From NCBI GenBank assembly GCA_963823105.1, contig CAWGKC010000009.1:649775-713774 (forward strand): DNA of 64,000 nucleotides. The letters are read 5' to 3'. Numbering within the stretch: position 1 is the stretch's first letter; each line of letters starts with the position of its first letter. Made by a program: the position numbers and the translations under genes. Shown in pieces: positions 26,219-37,223 of this stretch. The notes below the pieces were generated by a model. That model was not told the origin of the DNA. It saw only the letters and a program-made list of their open reading frames with translations, and searched no databases. Origin of the DNA: JAJYKC01 sp963823105 (GTDB lineage: Bacteria > Acidobacteriota > Terriglobia > Bryobacterales > Bryobacteraceae).

Positions 26219-27178
26219 TTACTGCTGCTGCTGCATCGCCTGCGCGATCTCCGTTTCCGGCTCGGGCGCGGCCATCGCCTGCCACTCCTCCGGCAACGTC
26301 TTCCCCTGCTCCGGCGGCGGCGGCCCGTCGGTAAGTTGCACGCTCACCGCCACCGTCAACTCGCTCTCCGCCTTGCCCTTGTACACTCCCCGCGTCGGCG
26401 GCACGTCGGCGTAATCCCGGCCGATCGCCGTCCGGATGTGCCTCTCCCCCGCCACGCGGTTGTTCGTCGGGTCGAATCCCACCCATCCCAATTCCGGCAG
26501 AAACGCCTCCACCCAAGCGTGCGACGCCGCCGCCGAAGATCGCTCCGTCTCCTCCTCGCCGTGATAAACGTATCCGCTCACGTACCGGCACGGGATTCCC
26601 AACGGCCGCACCATCGCGATCATCACGTGCGCGAAATCCTGGCACACTCCGCTCCGCGTTCCCAGCGCTTCTTCGATCGGCGAATCCACCCGCGTGCTCT
26701 TGGGCACGTACTCGAACCATTCGTAAATCGCCGAGTTCAATTCAAACAGCAGGCTCAGCGGATCGTCCCGCCGCCTGACTCCCATCAGCTTCGCCAATTC
26801 GTCCAACGGCTCGCTCGGCCGCGCGAATTCGCTAGGATTCAACATCTCCCAAAAATCCCCGGCCGCAACCTGGGCGTCCAACTCGCGCCACGCCTCCACC
26901 GGCAAGAATCGCGGCAGCGGCGGCAACGCGTGTACGTCCACTAGCGACTCGGCGACGATGGCTAACTGCCGGTGGTGCCCCGGCACGTCGAAGTGGTGAA
27001 TCGTGTTGCCCAGGTAATCGCGGTAATAAAATACCCGCGCCCTCGGCATCACGTTTAGTTGCATCTCCAGACATCCCTGCGCGCCCTCGCTCCGCGGCGT
27101 CTTGCGCACGTCCATGATACTCTCGCTCACCGGCTTGCTGTACCGGAACTTAGTCAGATGGCGGATCGAATAGAACAT
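26219..27178 (-). CDS. transglutaminase-like cysteine peptidase-fold protein
   Basis: 319 residues. The N-terminal ~140 residues form the beta domain typical of this bacterial family (YSIRHLTKFRYSKPVSESIM). The catalytic triad is in place: C179 in GVCQDFAHV, H220 in ASHAWVEAF and D236 in GFDPTNN. Last gene of a three-gene operon with the alpha-E and ATP-grasp genes; its ATG directly follows the alpha-E stop. The C-terminus is an unusual Gln-rich tail. Such triads are predicted to form and cleave or transfer peptide bonds, but no substrate is established. Confidence 0.85.
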   Translation of the reverse strand: MFYSIRHLTKFRYSKPVSESIMDVRKTPRSEGAQGCLEMQLNVMPRARVFYYRDYLGNTIHHFDVPGHHRQLAIVAESLVDVHALPPLPRFLPVEAWRELDAQVAAGDFWEMLNPSEFARPSEPLDELAKLMGVRRRDDPLSLLFELNSAIYEWFEYVPKSTRVDSPIEEALGTRSGVCQDFAHVMIAMVRPLGIPCRYVSGYVYHGEEETERSSAAASHAWVEAFLPELGWVGFDPTNNRVAGERHIRTAIGRDYADVPPTRGVYKGKAESELTVAVSVQLTDGPPPPEQGKTLPEEWQAMAAPEPETEIAQAMQQQQ

Positions 27179-28141
27179 TTATGCCTCAAGCGCCGCTTCG
27201 ATCGGATAAGTTATATACAGAAGATACGCCGATTGATTGATCTGCGCGCATTGCCGCTGGATGTTTTCAAGATACGGATGCAAACCGCCGGCCATGATCT
27301 CGTCGATCTGCCCATAGCCAAGCGAGGCGCGCAGCCGCCCGGCCAACCGGCTTACGCGGTCCGCTCTTCGCGATTGCGTCGCCTCGTGAATTCCTTCGAG
27401 CGCCGTCCGCAAGTGGTCCACCGCGAATCGCACCGAATGCGGAAATTCCGGGTTCAGCAATAGAAATTCGCAGATGCGCTCCGGCCGCAGATCGGCCGTG
27501 TACACCTTGCAGTAGGCCTCGAACGCCGTGCAGCTCCGCAGCAGCCCGATCCACTCGGCGTGATCGCTGCCGTCGTCTTCCGCGTCCTGCGCCGCCTGAA
27601 GCTGTTGGAAATGGACGTCCAGCAGCGCGGCCGTGTTGCACGCCCTCTCGATATAGCGCCCGAATTGGATGAACTGCCAGCCTTCGCCGTGGCTCATCGC
27701 CGAATCCGTGATGCCTTGAAAAAGATAGACGCTCTCCTTCACCGCGCGCAGGAAATCCAGCGGCTCGGAGTCCCATAGATTGTCTATGTCCGCGCGTTTC
27801 ACTTCCAGGAACAGCCGGTTCAGTTGCTCCCACATCTCCGAACTCGTCTGCTCCCTCACCTGCCGCGCGTTCTCCCGCGCCGACATGATGCACGACACCA
27901 CCGACGATTCGTTCTCCATGTCGAACGTCAACAATTGCGCCAGCGCGTAAGCGTCCTTGCCCGCTTTATCCGGCACCGGATTCCCCAGCGACGACAGGAC
28001 GCGGCTCCATCGCCGCTCCGCCGATTCCGGCGATTGATCGAGCATCAAATTCAAATGCGCGTCCGTCAGCCGCGCCGTGTGCTCGGCGCGCTCCAGATAG
28101 CGGCTCATCCAATACAGGCTGTCGGCGACGCGGGAAAGCAT
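27179..28141 (-). CDS. alpha-E domain protein
   Basis: 320 residues from ATG 28141 (in-frame codons further upstream fall inside the ATP-grasp gene). All-helical alpha-E family start MLSRVADSLYWMSRYLERAE, with AMSHGEGWQFIQFGRYIERA and LRPERICEFLLLNPEFPHSV. This family is nearly always encoded between a circularly permuted ATP-grasp and a transglutaminase-like gene, as here. It is thought to act with the ATP-grasp enzyme, mechanism unknown. Six bases separate it from the ATP-grasp stop. Confidence 0.88.
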   Translation of the reverse strand: MLSRVADSLYWMSRYLERAEHTARLTDAHLNLMLDQSPESAERRWSRVLSSLGNPVPDKAGKDAYALAQLLTFDMENESSVVSCIMSARENARQVREQTSSEMWEQLNRLFLEVKRADIDNLWDSEPLDFLRAVKESVYLFQGITDSAMSHGEGWQFIQFGRYIERACNTAALLDVHFQQLQAAQDAEDDGSDHAEWIGLLRSCTAFEAYCKVYTADLRPERICEFLLLNPEFPHSVRFAVDHLRTALEGIHEATQSRRADRVSRLAGRLRASLGYGQIDEIMAGGLHPYLENIQRQCAQINQSAYLLYITYPIEAALEA

Positions 28142-28146
28142 GGTGT

Positions 28147-29616
28147 CTATTCGTGCAGCACCCAGGTGTCTTTGCTCCCGCCGCCTTGCGAGGAGTTCAC
28201 CACCAGCGACCCCCGCTGCAACGCCACCCGCGTCAGCCCGCCCGGCACGATCGTCACCCGCTCGCCGTAGAGAATATAGGGCCGCAAATCGACGTGCCGC
28301 GCCTCGACTCCTCCATCGAGAAAACACGGCGCGCGCGACAGCAATATCGTCGGCTGCGCGATGTAGTTGCGCGGATTGTCGAGGATTCGCGCCCGGAATT
28401 CCTCGCGCTGCGCGACCGTGCTGTGCGGCCCGATCAACATCCCGTACCCTCCGGATTCCCCCACCGCCTTCACCACGTATTTTTCCAGGTGCGCCAGCAC
28501 GTGCTCGCGCTGCGCGTCGTCGGTCATCAAAAACGTCTCGACGTTGTTCAGCACCGGCTCTTCGTTCAGGTAATACCGGATGATCCTCGGAACGTAGGCG
28601 TAGATCGCCTTGTCGTCGGCCACGCCCGTGCCCACCGCGTTCGCCAGCGCCACGTTTCCCGCGCGGTAGGCGTTAAACAAACCCGGCACGCCCAGAATCG
28701 TGTTCGAGCGGAACACCAACGGATCGATAAAATCGTCGTCGATCCGCCGGTAGATCACGTCCACCCGGCGCAGGCCGCCGGTGGTTCGCATGTACACGAA
28801 ATTGTCGTGTACCACCAGATCGCGGCCCTCCACCAATTCGATCCCCATCTGCCGCGCCAGGTACGTGTGTTCGAAATACGCCGAATTGAAAACGCCCGGC
28901 GTCAGCAGCACGATCGCCGGCTCGCTGCGCGCGTTCGGCGCCAACGCCCGCAGCGTCGCCAGCAGCGCCTGGCCGTATTGATCCACCGGCCGCACTCCGC
29001 ATTTTTGAAACAGCGCCGGGAAGATGCGCTTCATCACGCGGCGGTTGGTCATCATATAGGACACGCCGCTCGGCACCCGCAAATTGTCTTCCAGCACTAC
29101 GAACTCTCCGTCCGGCAGCCGGATCAAATCGGTGCCGACGACGGCGATGTAAATATCGCGGGGCACTTGCAGCCCGCGCATCTGCCGCCGGAAATGACGG
29201 CAGCTATAAACCATCTCCCGCGGCACCACGCCGTCGTTTAGAATCCGCCCTTCGTGGTAAATGTCTTTTAAAAAAAGGTTCAGCGCCGTGATGCGCTGCG
29301 TCAGGCCCCGCTCGATCCGCGCCCATTCGGCGGAAGTGACGATGCGCGGCAACAGGTCGTAAGGGAAAATCCGCTCCGTGCCCTCCTCGCGGCCGTACAC
29401 CGTGAACGTGATCCCCTGATGGAGAAACGACAGGTCCGCCGTCTGCTTCTTGCCGTTCAACTCCTCCGGCGGCATCTCCAGCAGCGCGTCGAACAACGCC
29501 CGGTAATGCTCGCGCGGCCGCCCCGGCGCTTCGAACATTTCGTCGAAGGCGCCGTCGAGCTGATAGTTTTGAAATAGCGGTATGTCGAATCGCGCTTCCG
29601 CGCTTACCGTCGCCAT
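28147..29616 (-). CDS. circularly permuted ATP-grasp protein
   Basis: 489 residues from ATG 29616, with GGAAG upstream; an in-frame TTG at 29658 is less likely. Family features: QGITFTVYGREEGTERIFP, PFDLLPRI-like segment YDLLPRIVTSAEW, DLIRLPDGEFVVLEDNLRVP, and KAVGESGGYGMLIGP with the nucleotide-binding glycine loop. Expected to activate a carboxylate with ATP and join it to an amine, possibly on a peptide. Heads the three-gene operon. Confidence 0.88.
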   Translation of the reverse strand: MATVSAEARFDIPLFQNYQLDGAFDEMFEAPGRPREHYRALFDALLEMPPEELNGKKQTADLSFLHQGITFTVYGREEGTERIFPYDLLPRIVTSAEWARIERGLTQRITALNLFLKDIYHEGRILNDGVVPREMVYSCRHFRRQMRGLQVPRDIYIAVVGTDLIRLPDGEFVVLEDNLRVPSGVSYMMTNRRVMKRIFPALFQKCGVRPVDQYGQALLATLRALAPNARSEPAIVLLTPGVFNSAYFEHTYLARQMGIELVEGRDLVVHDNFVYMRTTGGLRRVDVIYRRIDDDFIDPLVFRSNTILGVPGLFNAYRAGNVALANAVGTGVADDKAIYAYVPRIIRYYLNEEPVLNNVETFLMTDDAQREHVLAHLEKYVVKAVGESGGYGMLIGPHSTVAQREEFRARILDNPRNYIAQPTILLSRAPCFLDGGVEARHVDLRPYILYGERVTIVPGGLTRVALQRGSLVVNSSQGGGSKDTWVLHE

Positions 29617-29751
29617 ATGAAAGTCTTCCGGCGGTTCTTCGACGGAGAAGGCCCGCAAGGGGCGCGCCCGCCTGGGGCGCTTCGGATTTTAGGTTAACAG
29701 AAGCGCAACCCTTCGGTCCGGCCCGGCATCCAAGGAAAGACGGAGGGGAAT

Positions 29752-30279
29752 GTGAACGGAAATCCGCAAATAGAAGAACTGCTGCCGTTGCGAGACGTCG
29801 ATCACGTGCGCGGCGGCGCCAAGGCCCGCGTCACTTTAGTTGAATATGGCGACTACGAGTGCCCCGGCTGTGCCGAGGCGTATTGGATCGTCCGCAAGCT
29901 GGAGGAGACCCTGGGCGAAGAGATGCGCTTCGTCTTCCGCCACTACGCCTTCGCCCGCCTTCATCCCAACGCCGAGCTGGCCGCCCAGGCGGCCGAGGCC
30001 GCCGGCGCGCAAAACAAATTTTGGGAGATGCACGACTCGCTCTTTGAACATCCGAACGCCCTCGGCAAGAAGGACGTCACCCATTACGCCGAAGGCCTTT
30101 CGCTCGACATGAAGCGATTTTCGTCGGAGTTGAAATCGGAGCTTTATCTCGACCGCGTGCGCGCCGACTTCCGCACCGGCGTGCAAAACGGCGTCTATGG
30201 AACGCCGGGACTTTTTATCGACGGAGTGCGCCACGACGGCAGCTACGACTACGAGACGCTGCTGTCGGCCATGCGGTAG
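29752..30279 (+). CDS. DsbA-like thioredoxin-fold protein
   Basis: 175 residues from GTG 29752 behind GGAGGGG; the ATG two bases earlier is immediately stopped. The thioredoxin motif is C37-P-G-C40 in YGDYECPGCAEAY, with the cis-Pro in YGTPGLFIDG. It begins with VTLVEYGDYECPGC like the DSBA-like family. No signal peptide is visible, so it is probably cytoplasmic or uses a different export route. Convergent with the thioesterase gene, one base apart. Confidence 0.8.
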   Translation: MNGNPQIEELLPLRDVDHVRGGAKARVTLVEYGDYECPGCAEAYWIVRKLEETLGEEMRFVFRHYAFARLHPNAELAAQAAEAAGAQNKFWEMHDSLFEHPNALGKKDVTHYAEGLSLDMKRFSSELKSELYLDRVRADFRTGVQNGVYGTPGLFIDGVRHDGSYDYETLLSAMR

Positions 30280-30280
30280 A

Positions 30281-30682
30281 TCAATGCCGGCGCAGCGCCG
30301 CGGCGAACGTCTCCGGCAACGGCTGCGAGCGCTGCGTCGCTTTGTCCATGCACACGATCACGATTTTGCCGTGCGCGACGGCGCCCCCGCGCACCGTCGC
30401 GGCGAAGCCCAACGTGAACGACGATTTGCCGATGTGCTCCACCGTCACCGCGATCTGCACCAGATCGTCGTCCACCACCGCGCCCGTGTAGTTGCAGTCC
30501 ACATAGACGCGCGGATAGCCCGTAATCTCGTTCTCGAACTCGCTATAGCTCACTCCAACGGAACGGAAAAATTCGACCTCGGCCGCTTCGAAGAAGCGCA
30601 GCATCGATGTGTAGTGAATGCGGCCGGAGGCGTCGGTATCGACGAAGCGCACGCGATGCGGCCAGACGAAGTTTTGGTCCAT
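30281..30682 (-). CDS. acyl-CoA thioesterase, hotdog fold (YbgC/4HBT type)
   Basis: About 133 residues; ATG 30682 gives the family start (DQNFVWPHRVRFVDTDASG), with ATG 30694 and 30703 as alternatives. The hotdog catalytic region VRFVDTDASGRIHYTSMLRF is intact, followed by DCNYTGAVVDDDLVQIAVTV. Hydrolyses acyl-CoA thioesters. Divergent from the oxidoreductase gene with 45 bp between starts. Confidence 0.8.
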   Translation of the reverse strand: MDQNFVWPHRVRFVDTDASGRIHYTSMLRFFEAAEVEFFRSVGVSYSEFENEITGYPRVYVDCNYTGAVVDDDLVQIAVTVEHIGKSSFTLGFAATVRGGAVAHGKIVIVCMDKATQRSQPLPETFAAALRRH

Positions 30683-30727
30683 AGGTGATAGCATACTTCT
30701 CAAGGCCCCCGAAATCCGCGCCGCGCC

Positions 30728-33700
30728 ATGGATCTATCCGATAAATACACGCTCGAAGAAGGGACGGTCTATCTCACCGGCATCCAGGCGCTGGTGCGTT
30801 TGCCGCTCGATCAGATGCGGCGGGACCGCCGCGCCGGCCTGAAAACGGGCGCGTTTATTTCCGGCTACGAAGGCTCGCCGCTCGGCGGTTACGATTTGAC
30901 TCTGCTGCGCTCGAAGCGGCTTCTGGACGAATACAACATCCATTTTCAACCCGGCGTCAACGAGGATCTGGCGGCCACTTCGGTGATGGGCAGCCAGATT
31001 ATCGAATCGGTGGGCAAAACCAACGTCGATGGCGTTCTGGGGATTTGGTATGGCAAAGGGCCGGGCGTGGACCGCTCGGGCGACATCTTCCGCCACGCGA
31101 ATCTCGCCGGCACGGGGAAGAACTGCGCGGCGCTGGTGCTCGCCGGCGACGATCATATCTCGAAAAGCTCGACCATCCCCCATCAGAGCGACTTCAGCCT
31201 CTACAACGTCGGCATTCCGTTCTTCTATCCCGCGAACACCCAGGACATTCTCGATTACGGAGCGCTGGCGGTCGCGCTGTCGCGGTTTTCCGGCGCGTGG
31301 GTCGGCATGAAAATGGTCACCGACATCTGCGACGGCGGCGGCACGGTGGTTGTCGATCCCTCGCTGCCGAAGATCGCTCTGCCGGAGGGCTACGAGAAAT
31401 ATTGCGATACGCGGATCGTCTCGCCGGTGAGTCTCGCGCTCGAACACGAAACGCACGTGCGGCGCATGGAAGCGATCCGGCAGTTCGCGCGGTTGAACAA
31501 AGTGAACCGCTGGCGCGGCGCGGCGAAGGCCCGCTTCGGATTGCTCAGCGCCGGGAAAGCGTATTCGGATCTCATGCAGGCGCTGCGCGATCTGGGTCTG
31601 ACGGAATCGGCGCTGGAGGCGCATGGAATTCGCGTCGGCAAAGTGGCGATGCCGTTCCCGCTCGAGCCGGAATTCGTCCGCGATTTCGCCGAGGGGTTGG
31701 AGACGATTTTGGTCGTCGAGGAGAAGCGCAGCTTTCTCGAAATGCAACTGCGCGAAATTCTCTACGACGCGCCCGCAACGCCCCGCGGTGTTCGGAAAAT
31801 CGCATCTGGCGCCGACCGGCGAGCTCGATCCGGACCGGATCGGCGACGCCGTATCGAAGGTTTTCGGCTTCGCCGGTTCGAGTGAACGCTCGCACACGAT
31901 GGCCGGAATTCAGGCGCGTCCGAAGCAACTGGCGCCGCCGCGGCCCGCGGCGTTTTGTTCCGGATGCCCGCACAACCGCTCGACGCTGTTGCTCGAAGGG
32001 CAGATCGCCGGCGGAGGAATCGGCTGCCACACGATGGCGATGCGTCTGATGGACCCGAGCCGGCATTTCTCGTTCCTCACTCAGATGGGCGGCGAAGGCG
32101 CTCCGTGGATCGGCATGGCGCCGTTTGTCGGCCACGAACATATTTTTCAAAACATCGGCGACGGCACGCTGTTCCACTCGGGCTATTTGGCGATCGAGGC
32201 GTGCGTCGCGGCGGGCGTCAACGTTACTTACAAGATTCTTTATAACGGCCACGTGGCGATGACCGGCGGCCAGCACGCCACCGGCGCTCTGCCTGTTCCC
32301 GCGCTCACGAAAAAATTGGAAGCCGAAGGCGTGCGCAAAACGATCGTGCTGGCCGAGAACGTCGAAGGTTACAAGGCGATGGGGCCGCTGGCGGCGAACG
32401 CCGAACTGCGCGACCGCGGCGAGCTGATGCGAACGCTGCGCGAGATCGAGAAAATCCCCGGCGTGACCGCGATTATTTACGACCAGGAATGCGCGGCCGA
32501 AAAACGGCGGGCGCGCTCGCGCGGCAAAGCGGCCGAGCCGGTGAAGCGGCTGGTGATTCACGAAGAAGTCTGCGAGGGCTGCGGCGATTGCGTGAAGCAA
32601 TCCAACTGCATGAGCTTGAATCCGGTGGCGACGGAATTGGGCCAGAAAATTCGCATTCACCAATCGTCGTGTAATAAGGATTATTCGTGCGCCCTCGGCG
32701 ATTGCCCCTCGTTCGTAACGGTGACCTTGAAAGCGGGCACCGGGCTTAAGAAAAGGAAGCTGCCGGAATTACCGATGGCCGACGTTCCGGCGCCGTCGCG
32801 GATGGTTGCGGTGGGCGAGGGTTACCGGATTTTGGCGCCGGGAATCGGCGGCACGGGAGTGGTGACCGTGAGCGCGCTGCTGGCGACGGCGGCGTGGATC
32901 GATGGATTGTCGGTGGCGACGCTCGACCAGACCGGCACGGCGCAAAAGGGCGGAGCGGTGGTTTCGCATGTGCTGCTGAGCGAGCGGCCGATCGAAGCGC
33001 CGGCGAAGGTGAACGCGGGCAACGCCGATTTGATCCTGGGCTTCGATTTATTGGGCGTGGCGAACGTGGAGAATTTGAAAGCGGCGAGCGCCGATAAGAC
33101 GGTGGCCGTGGTGAACACCGACGTTTCGCCGACCATCGATACGATTCGAAACCGCGCCCCGATCGCCGGGCCGGGCAAACTGGTCGACATCGTCAACATG
33201 GCGACAAGCCATGGACGCAATCTTTTCATCGACGCGAACCGTTTGGCGGAGGGTTTGTTTGGAAGCCATTTGGCTTCGAATCTTTTTCTCGACGGGCGTG
33301 GCCTATCAGGCCGGGTTGATCCCGATTTCTCTTTCATCGATCGAGAAAGCGATCGAGTGGAACGGCGTGGAAGCGGAGCGCAACCGGCGCGTGTTCCAAT
33401 GGGGCCGCAAGTATTACGAGAACGCGGCGTGGGTGGAAGCGCAGCTCGCTCCCAAAAAAGAAGACGAGCCGAAGCCGTTCGACCGCGTGGCGGAGTTGAA
33501 GGCGTATCAGGACGCCTCGTACGCGCGGGCGTACACGGAGTTTCTCGATCGGATCGCGGAGCCGCGGTTGCGGGAAGTTGTGGCGCGGTACTTGTACAAA
33601 TTGATGGCGTACAAGGACGAGTACGAAGTGGCGCGGCTGTTGACGAAGCCGGAGTTCGAGCGGAAGGTGAAGGAAATGTGGGTTGCGCCGGAGGCGATTT

Positions 33701-34086
33701 CCTATAACCTGCATCCACCGTTTTTGCGGCAGTTCGGGGTGATGAAGAAGATCACGCCGGGGCCGTGGTTCCGCGCGCCGCTGAAGATGTTGGCGGCGAT
33801 GAAGTTCGTGCGCGGATCGGCGCTGGACGTTTTTCTTTATTCGCGGCATCGAAGGATGGAGCGGTCGCTGATCGATTGGTATCGGCGGACGATCGAGCGG
33901 GTGATGGCGGATCTGACGGAAGAGAATTTGCCGCTGGCGCTCGAAATCGCGGCGCTTCCGGATCAGATCCGCGGCTACGAGACGATTAAGGAAGAGAGCG
34001 TCGCGAAGGTGAAGGCGTTGGCGGAAGAGAAGTTGAAAATTATTTCTGCACCTCGTACAGCGCAGCCGACCTCGGCTCCAGTTTGA
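30728..34086 (+). CDS. indolepyruvate ferredoxin oxidoreductase, fused alpha/beta type (two frameshifts in this sequence)
   Basis: About 1,118 residues when three frames are joined near 31787 and 33290; each join removes one extra base and restores conserved sequence (ATPR-VFGKSHLAPTGELD and LFL-TGVAYQAGLIPISL). Order: pyrimidine-binding region with GYEGSPLGGYD, a TPP domain with CSGCPHNRST and GDGTLFHSGYLAIEA, a 4Fe-4S module CEGCGDCVKQSNC and CALGDCPSF, then the gamma domain (ILAPGIGGTGVVTVSALLA). Oxidatively decarboxylates aryl pyruvates to aryl acetyl-CoA, reducing ferredoxin, in amino-acid breakdown. Its 3' end overlaps the convergent amylase gene by 47 bp. Confidence 0.87.
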
Positions 34087-35903
34087 CGGTGACTTGGCCG
34101 TGGGCGACGGCGAGATTCGGCGCTTCGCCGAGCACGTCGCGGAGTTGATCGCCGTCGCGGAAACGGGCGGGAGCGATTTCCACGACGATTTCGCGCGGTT
34201 TGGTGTCGTTGTTCAGCACGGCCATGAGGCTTTGCGTGTTTTCGACGCGGGCGTAGGCGAACATCTGATCGCTGGCGGCGAGTTGGATCATCGCGCCTCG
34301 GCGGAGAGCTGGATTCCGCTGGCGGATTTCGGCGAGGCGGCGGATGTGGGAATACAGCGTGTGTTCGTCGCCGGTGCGGCCTTCGGGTTCGAATTTATTT
34401 TTCGGATCGCCGGGCCAGCCGCCGGGAAAATCGCGGCGGTTGTCGGGATCGTTGCCGCCGGCCATGCCGATTTCGTCGCCATAGTAAATCATCGGAATGC
34501 CGCGCGAGGTTAACAGATAGGTGAAGGCGAGGCCGAGGCCGTCGTAGGTTGCGCCTCGCTCGTTCATGAAGCGGGTGACGTCGTGAAGGCCGAGGAAGGT
34601 GACGAGATTGGCGGGGTTGGGGTAAAGAAAATCGTGTGAGAGGGTGCGGGCGACCTCTTCGAGCGGTTTGCCCTGAGCGAAGGCGTCGCGGATGGCGAAA
34701 TACTGGGGAAAATCGAAGACGGAATCGACGCCGGAGTCGATGCCATCGGGAGCTTTGCGGCCGCCTTGGAAGAACGAGGTGAGGGCGGGGTCTTGATCGA
34801 AGGCTTCGCCGACGACGCGGAAGCGGGGGAAGTCGCGTTTGATGGCGGCCATCCATTCGCGCCAAAAATGGCGGGGCACGTAGAGCAAGGTGTCCTGGCG
34901 AACGCCGTCGATGCCGCTGGTGGCGATCCACCAAATGGTGTTTTGGATGAGGTAACGGGCGACTTCGGGATCGTCCTGGTTGAGGTCGGGAAGAATATCG
35001 GCGAACCATCCATCGAGGACGGGCCGGCGAATGGCGGGGGAGGCGAGCGGGCTGATGAGCGACCAAGTCTGCCACGTCTCTTTAATATGATGCGCGGCGG
35101 TTCCGTGGAACCACGTGGGCGTGGGCGGATCCTCGACCCAGGGATGATAGGGGCCGCAGTGATTGGCGACCATGTCGAGGATGATCTTGAGGCCGGAGGC
35201 GTGGGCGGATTCGACGAGCTGGAGAAATTTATCGAGATCGCCGAAGTGTTCCTCGACGCCATAGAAATCGACAGCGCCGTAACCGTGGTAATCGGTGACC
35301 GGTTGGCCATTGGCGAGCTCTTTTTGGTTTAAGTGGTTGACGTTGTCGTAAATGGGGTTGAGCCAGAGGGCGGTGACGCCGAGATCGCGCAGATAGGGGA
35401 GATGGCGGGTGATGCCGTCGAAATCGCCGCCGTGATAGTAGTGAGGTTTGGAGCGGTCGTACAAACCTTTGGAGATGGCGGGATCGTCGTTGGAGAGATC
35501 GGCGTCGGAAAAACGATCCGGCATGATCAGGTAGATGATGTCGTCGGGGGAGAAGCCCTGGAACCGGCCGGGGCGCGCGGACGGGGGGAAGACTTCGAAG
35601 GGGACCGGGGCGGAGCCGGTGGGAGTGACGAGTTTGAAAGGATGGCGGCCGGGGTTCAGGATGGCGACATCGGCAAAAAGATACGTGCCGGCGTTGTTGA
35701 CGCGGACATTGGAGACGAACGGTTCCGTTGCCGGTGGAGAGTAGGCGCGCGCCGGTGAAGCCGGAGCCATGGACGAGCAGGCGGAGGGGTTTGATGGATA
35801 GGCCCATCCACCAATTGGGCGGCTCGACTTTGGTAACGGCGGGCGAGGCGTGGAGCGACCAGGCGGCGAGGAGAGCGGCGAGGATGCGGGCGGGGCGGGG
35901 CAT
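34040..35903 (-). CDS. GH13 alpha-amylase family protein, cyclomaltodextrinase-like, secreted (one frameshift in this sequence)
   Basis: About 620 residues from ATG 35903 after a +1 join near 35750. Signal peptide ILAALLAAWSLHASPA, an N-terminal beta domain (PPNWWMGLSIKPLRLLVHG, VSNVRVNNAGTYLFADVAI), then the barrel: IYLIMPDRFSDADLSND, LKIILDMVANHCG, nucleophile Asp in GIDGVRQDTLLY, acid Glu in RVVGEAFDQDP, and FLGLHDVTRF. Breaks down maltodextrin or cyclodextrins outside the cytoplasm. Third gene of a malQ-MFS-amylase operon; its ATG shares a base with the transporter stop. Confidence 0.84.
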
Positions 35904-37213
35904 TACGAGTAAGCCTCGACGGCGCGGTCCTGCACGCGGATCATGAGGGCGGAAGCGACGATGAGGAAGACGCCGCCGGCGACGACGGCCGCGACGCGGT
36001 TGTTATTGAGGAAGTGATTCATGACCCAGCCGAAGCCGGTGGAGGCGGCGATTTCGGGCAGGACGATGAAGAAATTGAAGACGCCCATATAGACGCCCAT
36101 TTTTTTCGGAGGCAGCGCCCCGGCGAGAATTGCGTAGGGCATGGCGAGGATGCTGGCCCAGGCGATGCCGACGCCGGTCATCGAAACGAGGAGCATGTAT
36201 TTGTCGTGAACGAGAGCGACGGAGAGAAGCCCGGCGGCGCCGCAGAGCAGCGAGAGGCTGTGGGTGAGTTTGCGGCCGAGCGCGCGGGCAAGCGCGGGAA
36301 GGAAGAACGAGTACACGAAGCAGACGGCGTAATACATGGAACTGCAGATCCCAGCCCATTCGATGCCTTGCTGATAAAGCGGCGAGGATTGGTCCGCGGC
36401 GCCGAAGACGTTGTGGGCGATGGCGACCGAGAGATAGAGCCACATGCAGAAGAGGCCGAGCCATGTGCAGAGTTGGACTGCGGCGAGTTGGCGCATGGTG
36501 GCGGGCATTTGGCGAATGGCCTGGGCGATTTCGCGCAGGTTAGCGCGCGGGCCGCGGCTGGCCTGCTGCGATTTTCGAAACTCGTCGAGATTATCGGGCG
36601 GGTATTCTTTCGTGGTGAGGACGGTCCAAAGGACGGCCGAGAGGAAGGCGGCGGCACCGATATAAAAGGACACGCGGACGGTGCGGGGGATGGCGCCGGG
36701 GACGGAGGCGGCGAAGTGCAGAACGTGAGTGAGGAGGTACGGGAGTGCGGAGGCGATGGCCGCGCCGAGGCCGATGAAGAGGCTTTGCATGGCGAAGCCG
36801 CGGGCGCGCTGGTTTTCGGGGAGCATGTCGGCGACGAAGGCGCGGAAGGGTTCCATGCTGATATTGATGGACGCGTCGAGAATCCAGAGCAGGCCGGCGG
36901 CCATCCACAGCAGCCCGGCGTTGGGCATGAGCAGGAGGGCGAGCGAACTGAGAATGGCGCCGGTGAGGAAATAAGGACGGCGGCGGCCGAGCTTGCCCCA
37001 GGTGTGGTCGCTCATGTGGCCGATGATGGGTTGGACGAGGAGGCCGGTGAGCGGGGCGGCGAGCCAGAGGATGGGAATCTGGTCCGGGCGCGCGCCGAGG
37101 TATTCATAGATGGGGCTCATGTTGGCCATCTGCAAGCCCCAGCCGAACTGGATGCCGAAGAAGCCGAAGCTCATGTTCCAGATTTGCCAGAAGCGCAAGG
37201 GGGGCTTGTTCAT
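35903..37213 (-). CDS. MFS sugar transporter (GPH/SLC45-like)
   Basis: 436 residues with about twelve membrane helices. FWQIWNMSFGFFGIQFGWGL and GHMSDHTWGKLGRRRPYFL (the loop motif between helices 2 and 3) match the maltodextrin/sucrose-type MFS carriers usually found beside amylases. Probably takes up the maltodextrins that the amylase releases. Ten bases separate its start from the malQ stop. Confidence 0.85.
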   Translation of the reverse strand: MNKPPLRFWQIWNMSFGFFGIQFGWGLQMANMSPIYEYLGARPDQIPILWLAAPLTGLLVQPIIGHMSDHTWGKLGRRRPYFLTGAILSSLALLLMPNAGLLWMAAGLLWILDASINISMEPFRAFVADMLPENQRARGFAMQSLFIGLGAAIASALPYLLTHVLHFAASVPGAIPRTVRVSFYIGAAAFLSAVLWTVLTTKEYPPDNLDEFRKSQQASRGPRANLREIAQAIRQMPATMRQLAAVQLCTWLGLFCMWLYLSVAIAHNVFGAADQSSPLYQQGIEWAGICSSMYYAVCFVYSFFLPALARALGRKLTHSLSLLCGAAGLLSVALVHDKYMLLVSMTGVGIAWASILAMPYAILAGALPPKKMGVYMGVFNFFIVLPEIAASTGFGWVMNHFLNNNRVAAVVAGGVFLIVASALMIRVQDRAVEAYS

Positions 37214-37223
37214 GATGGTCCGG

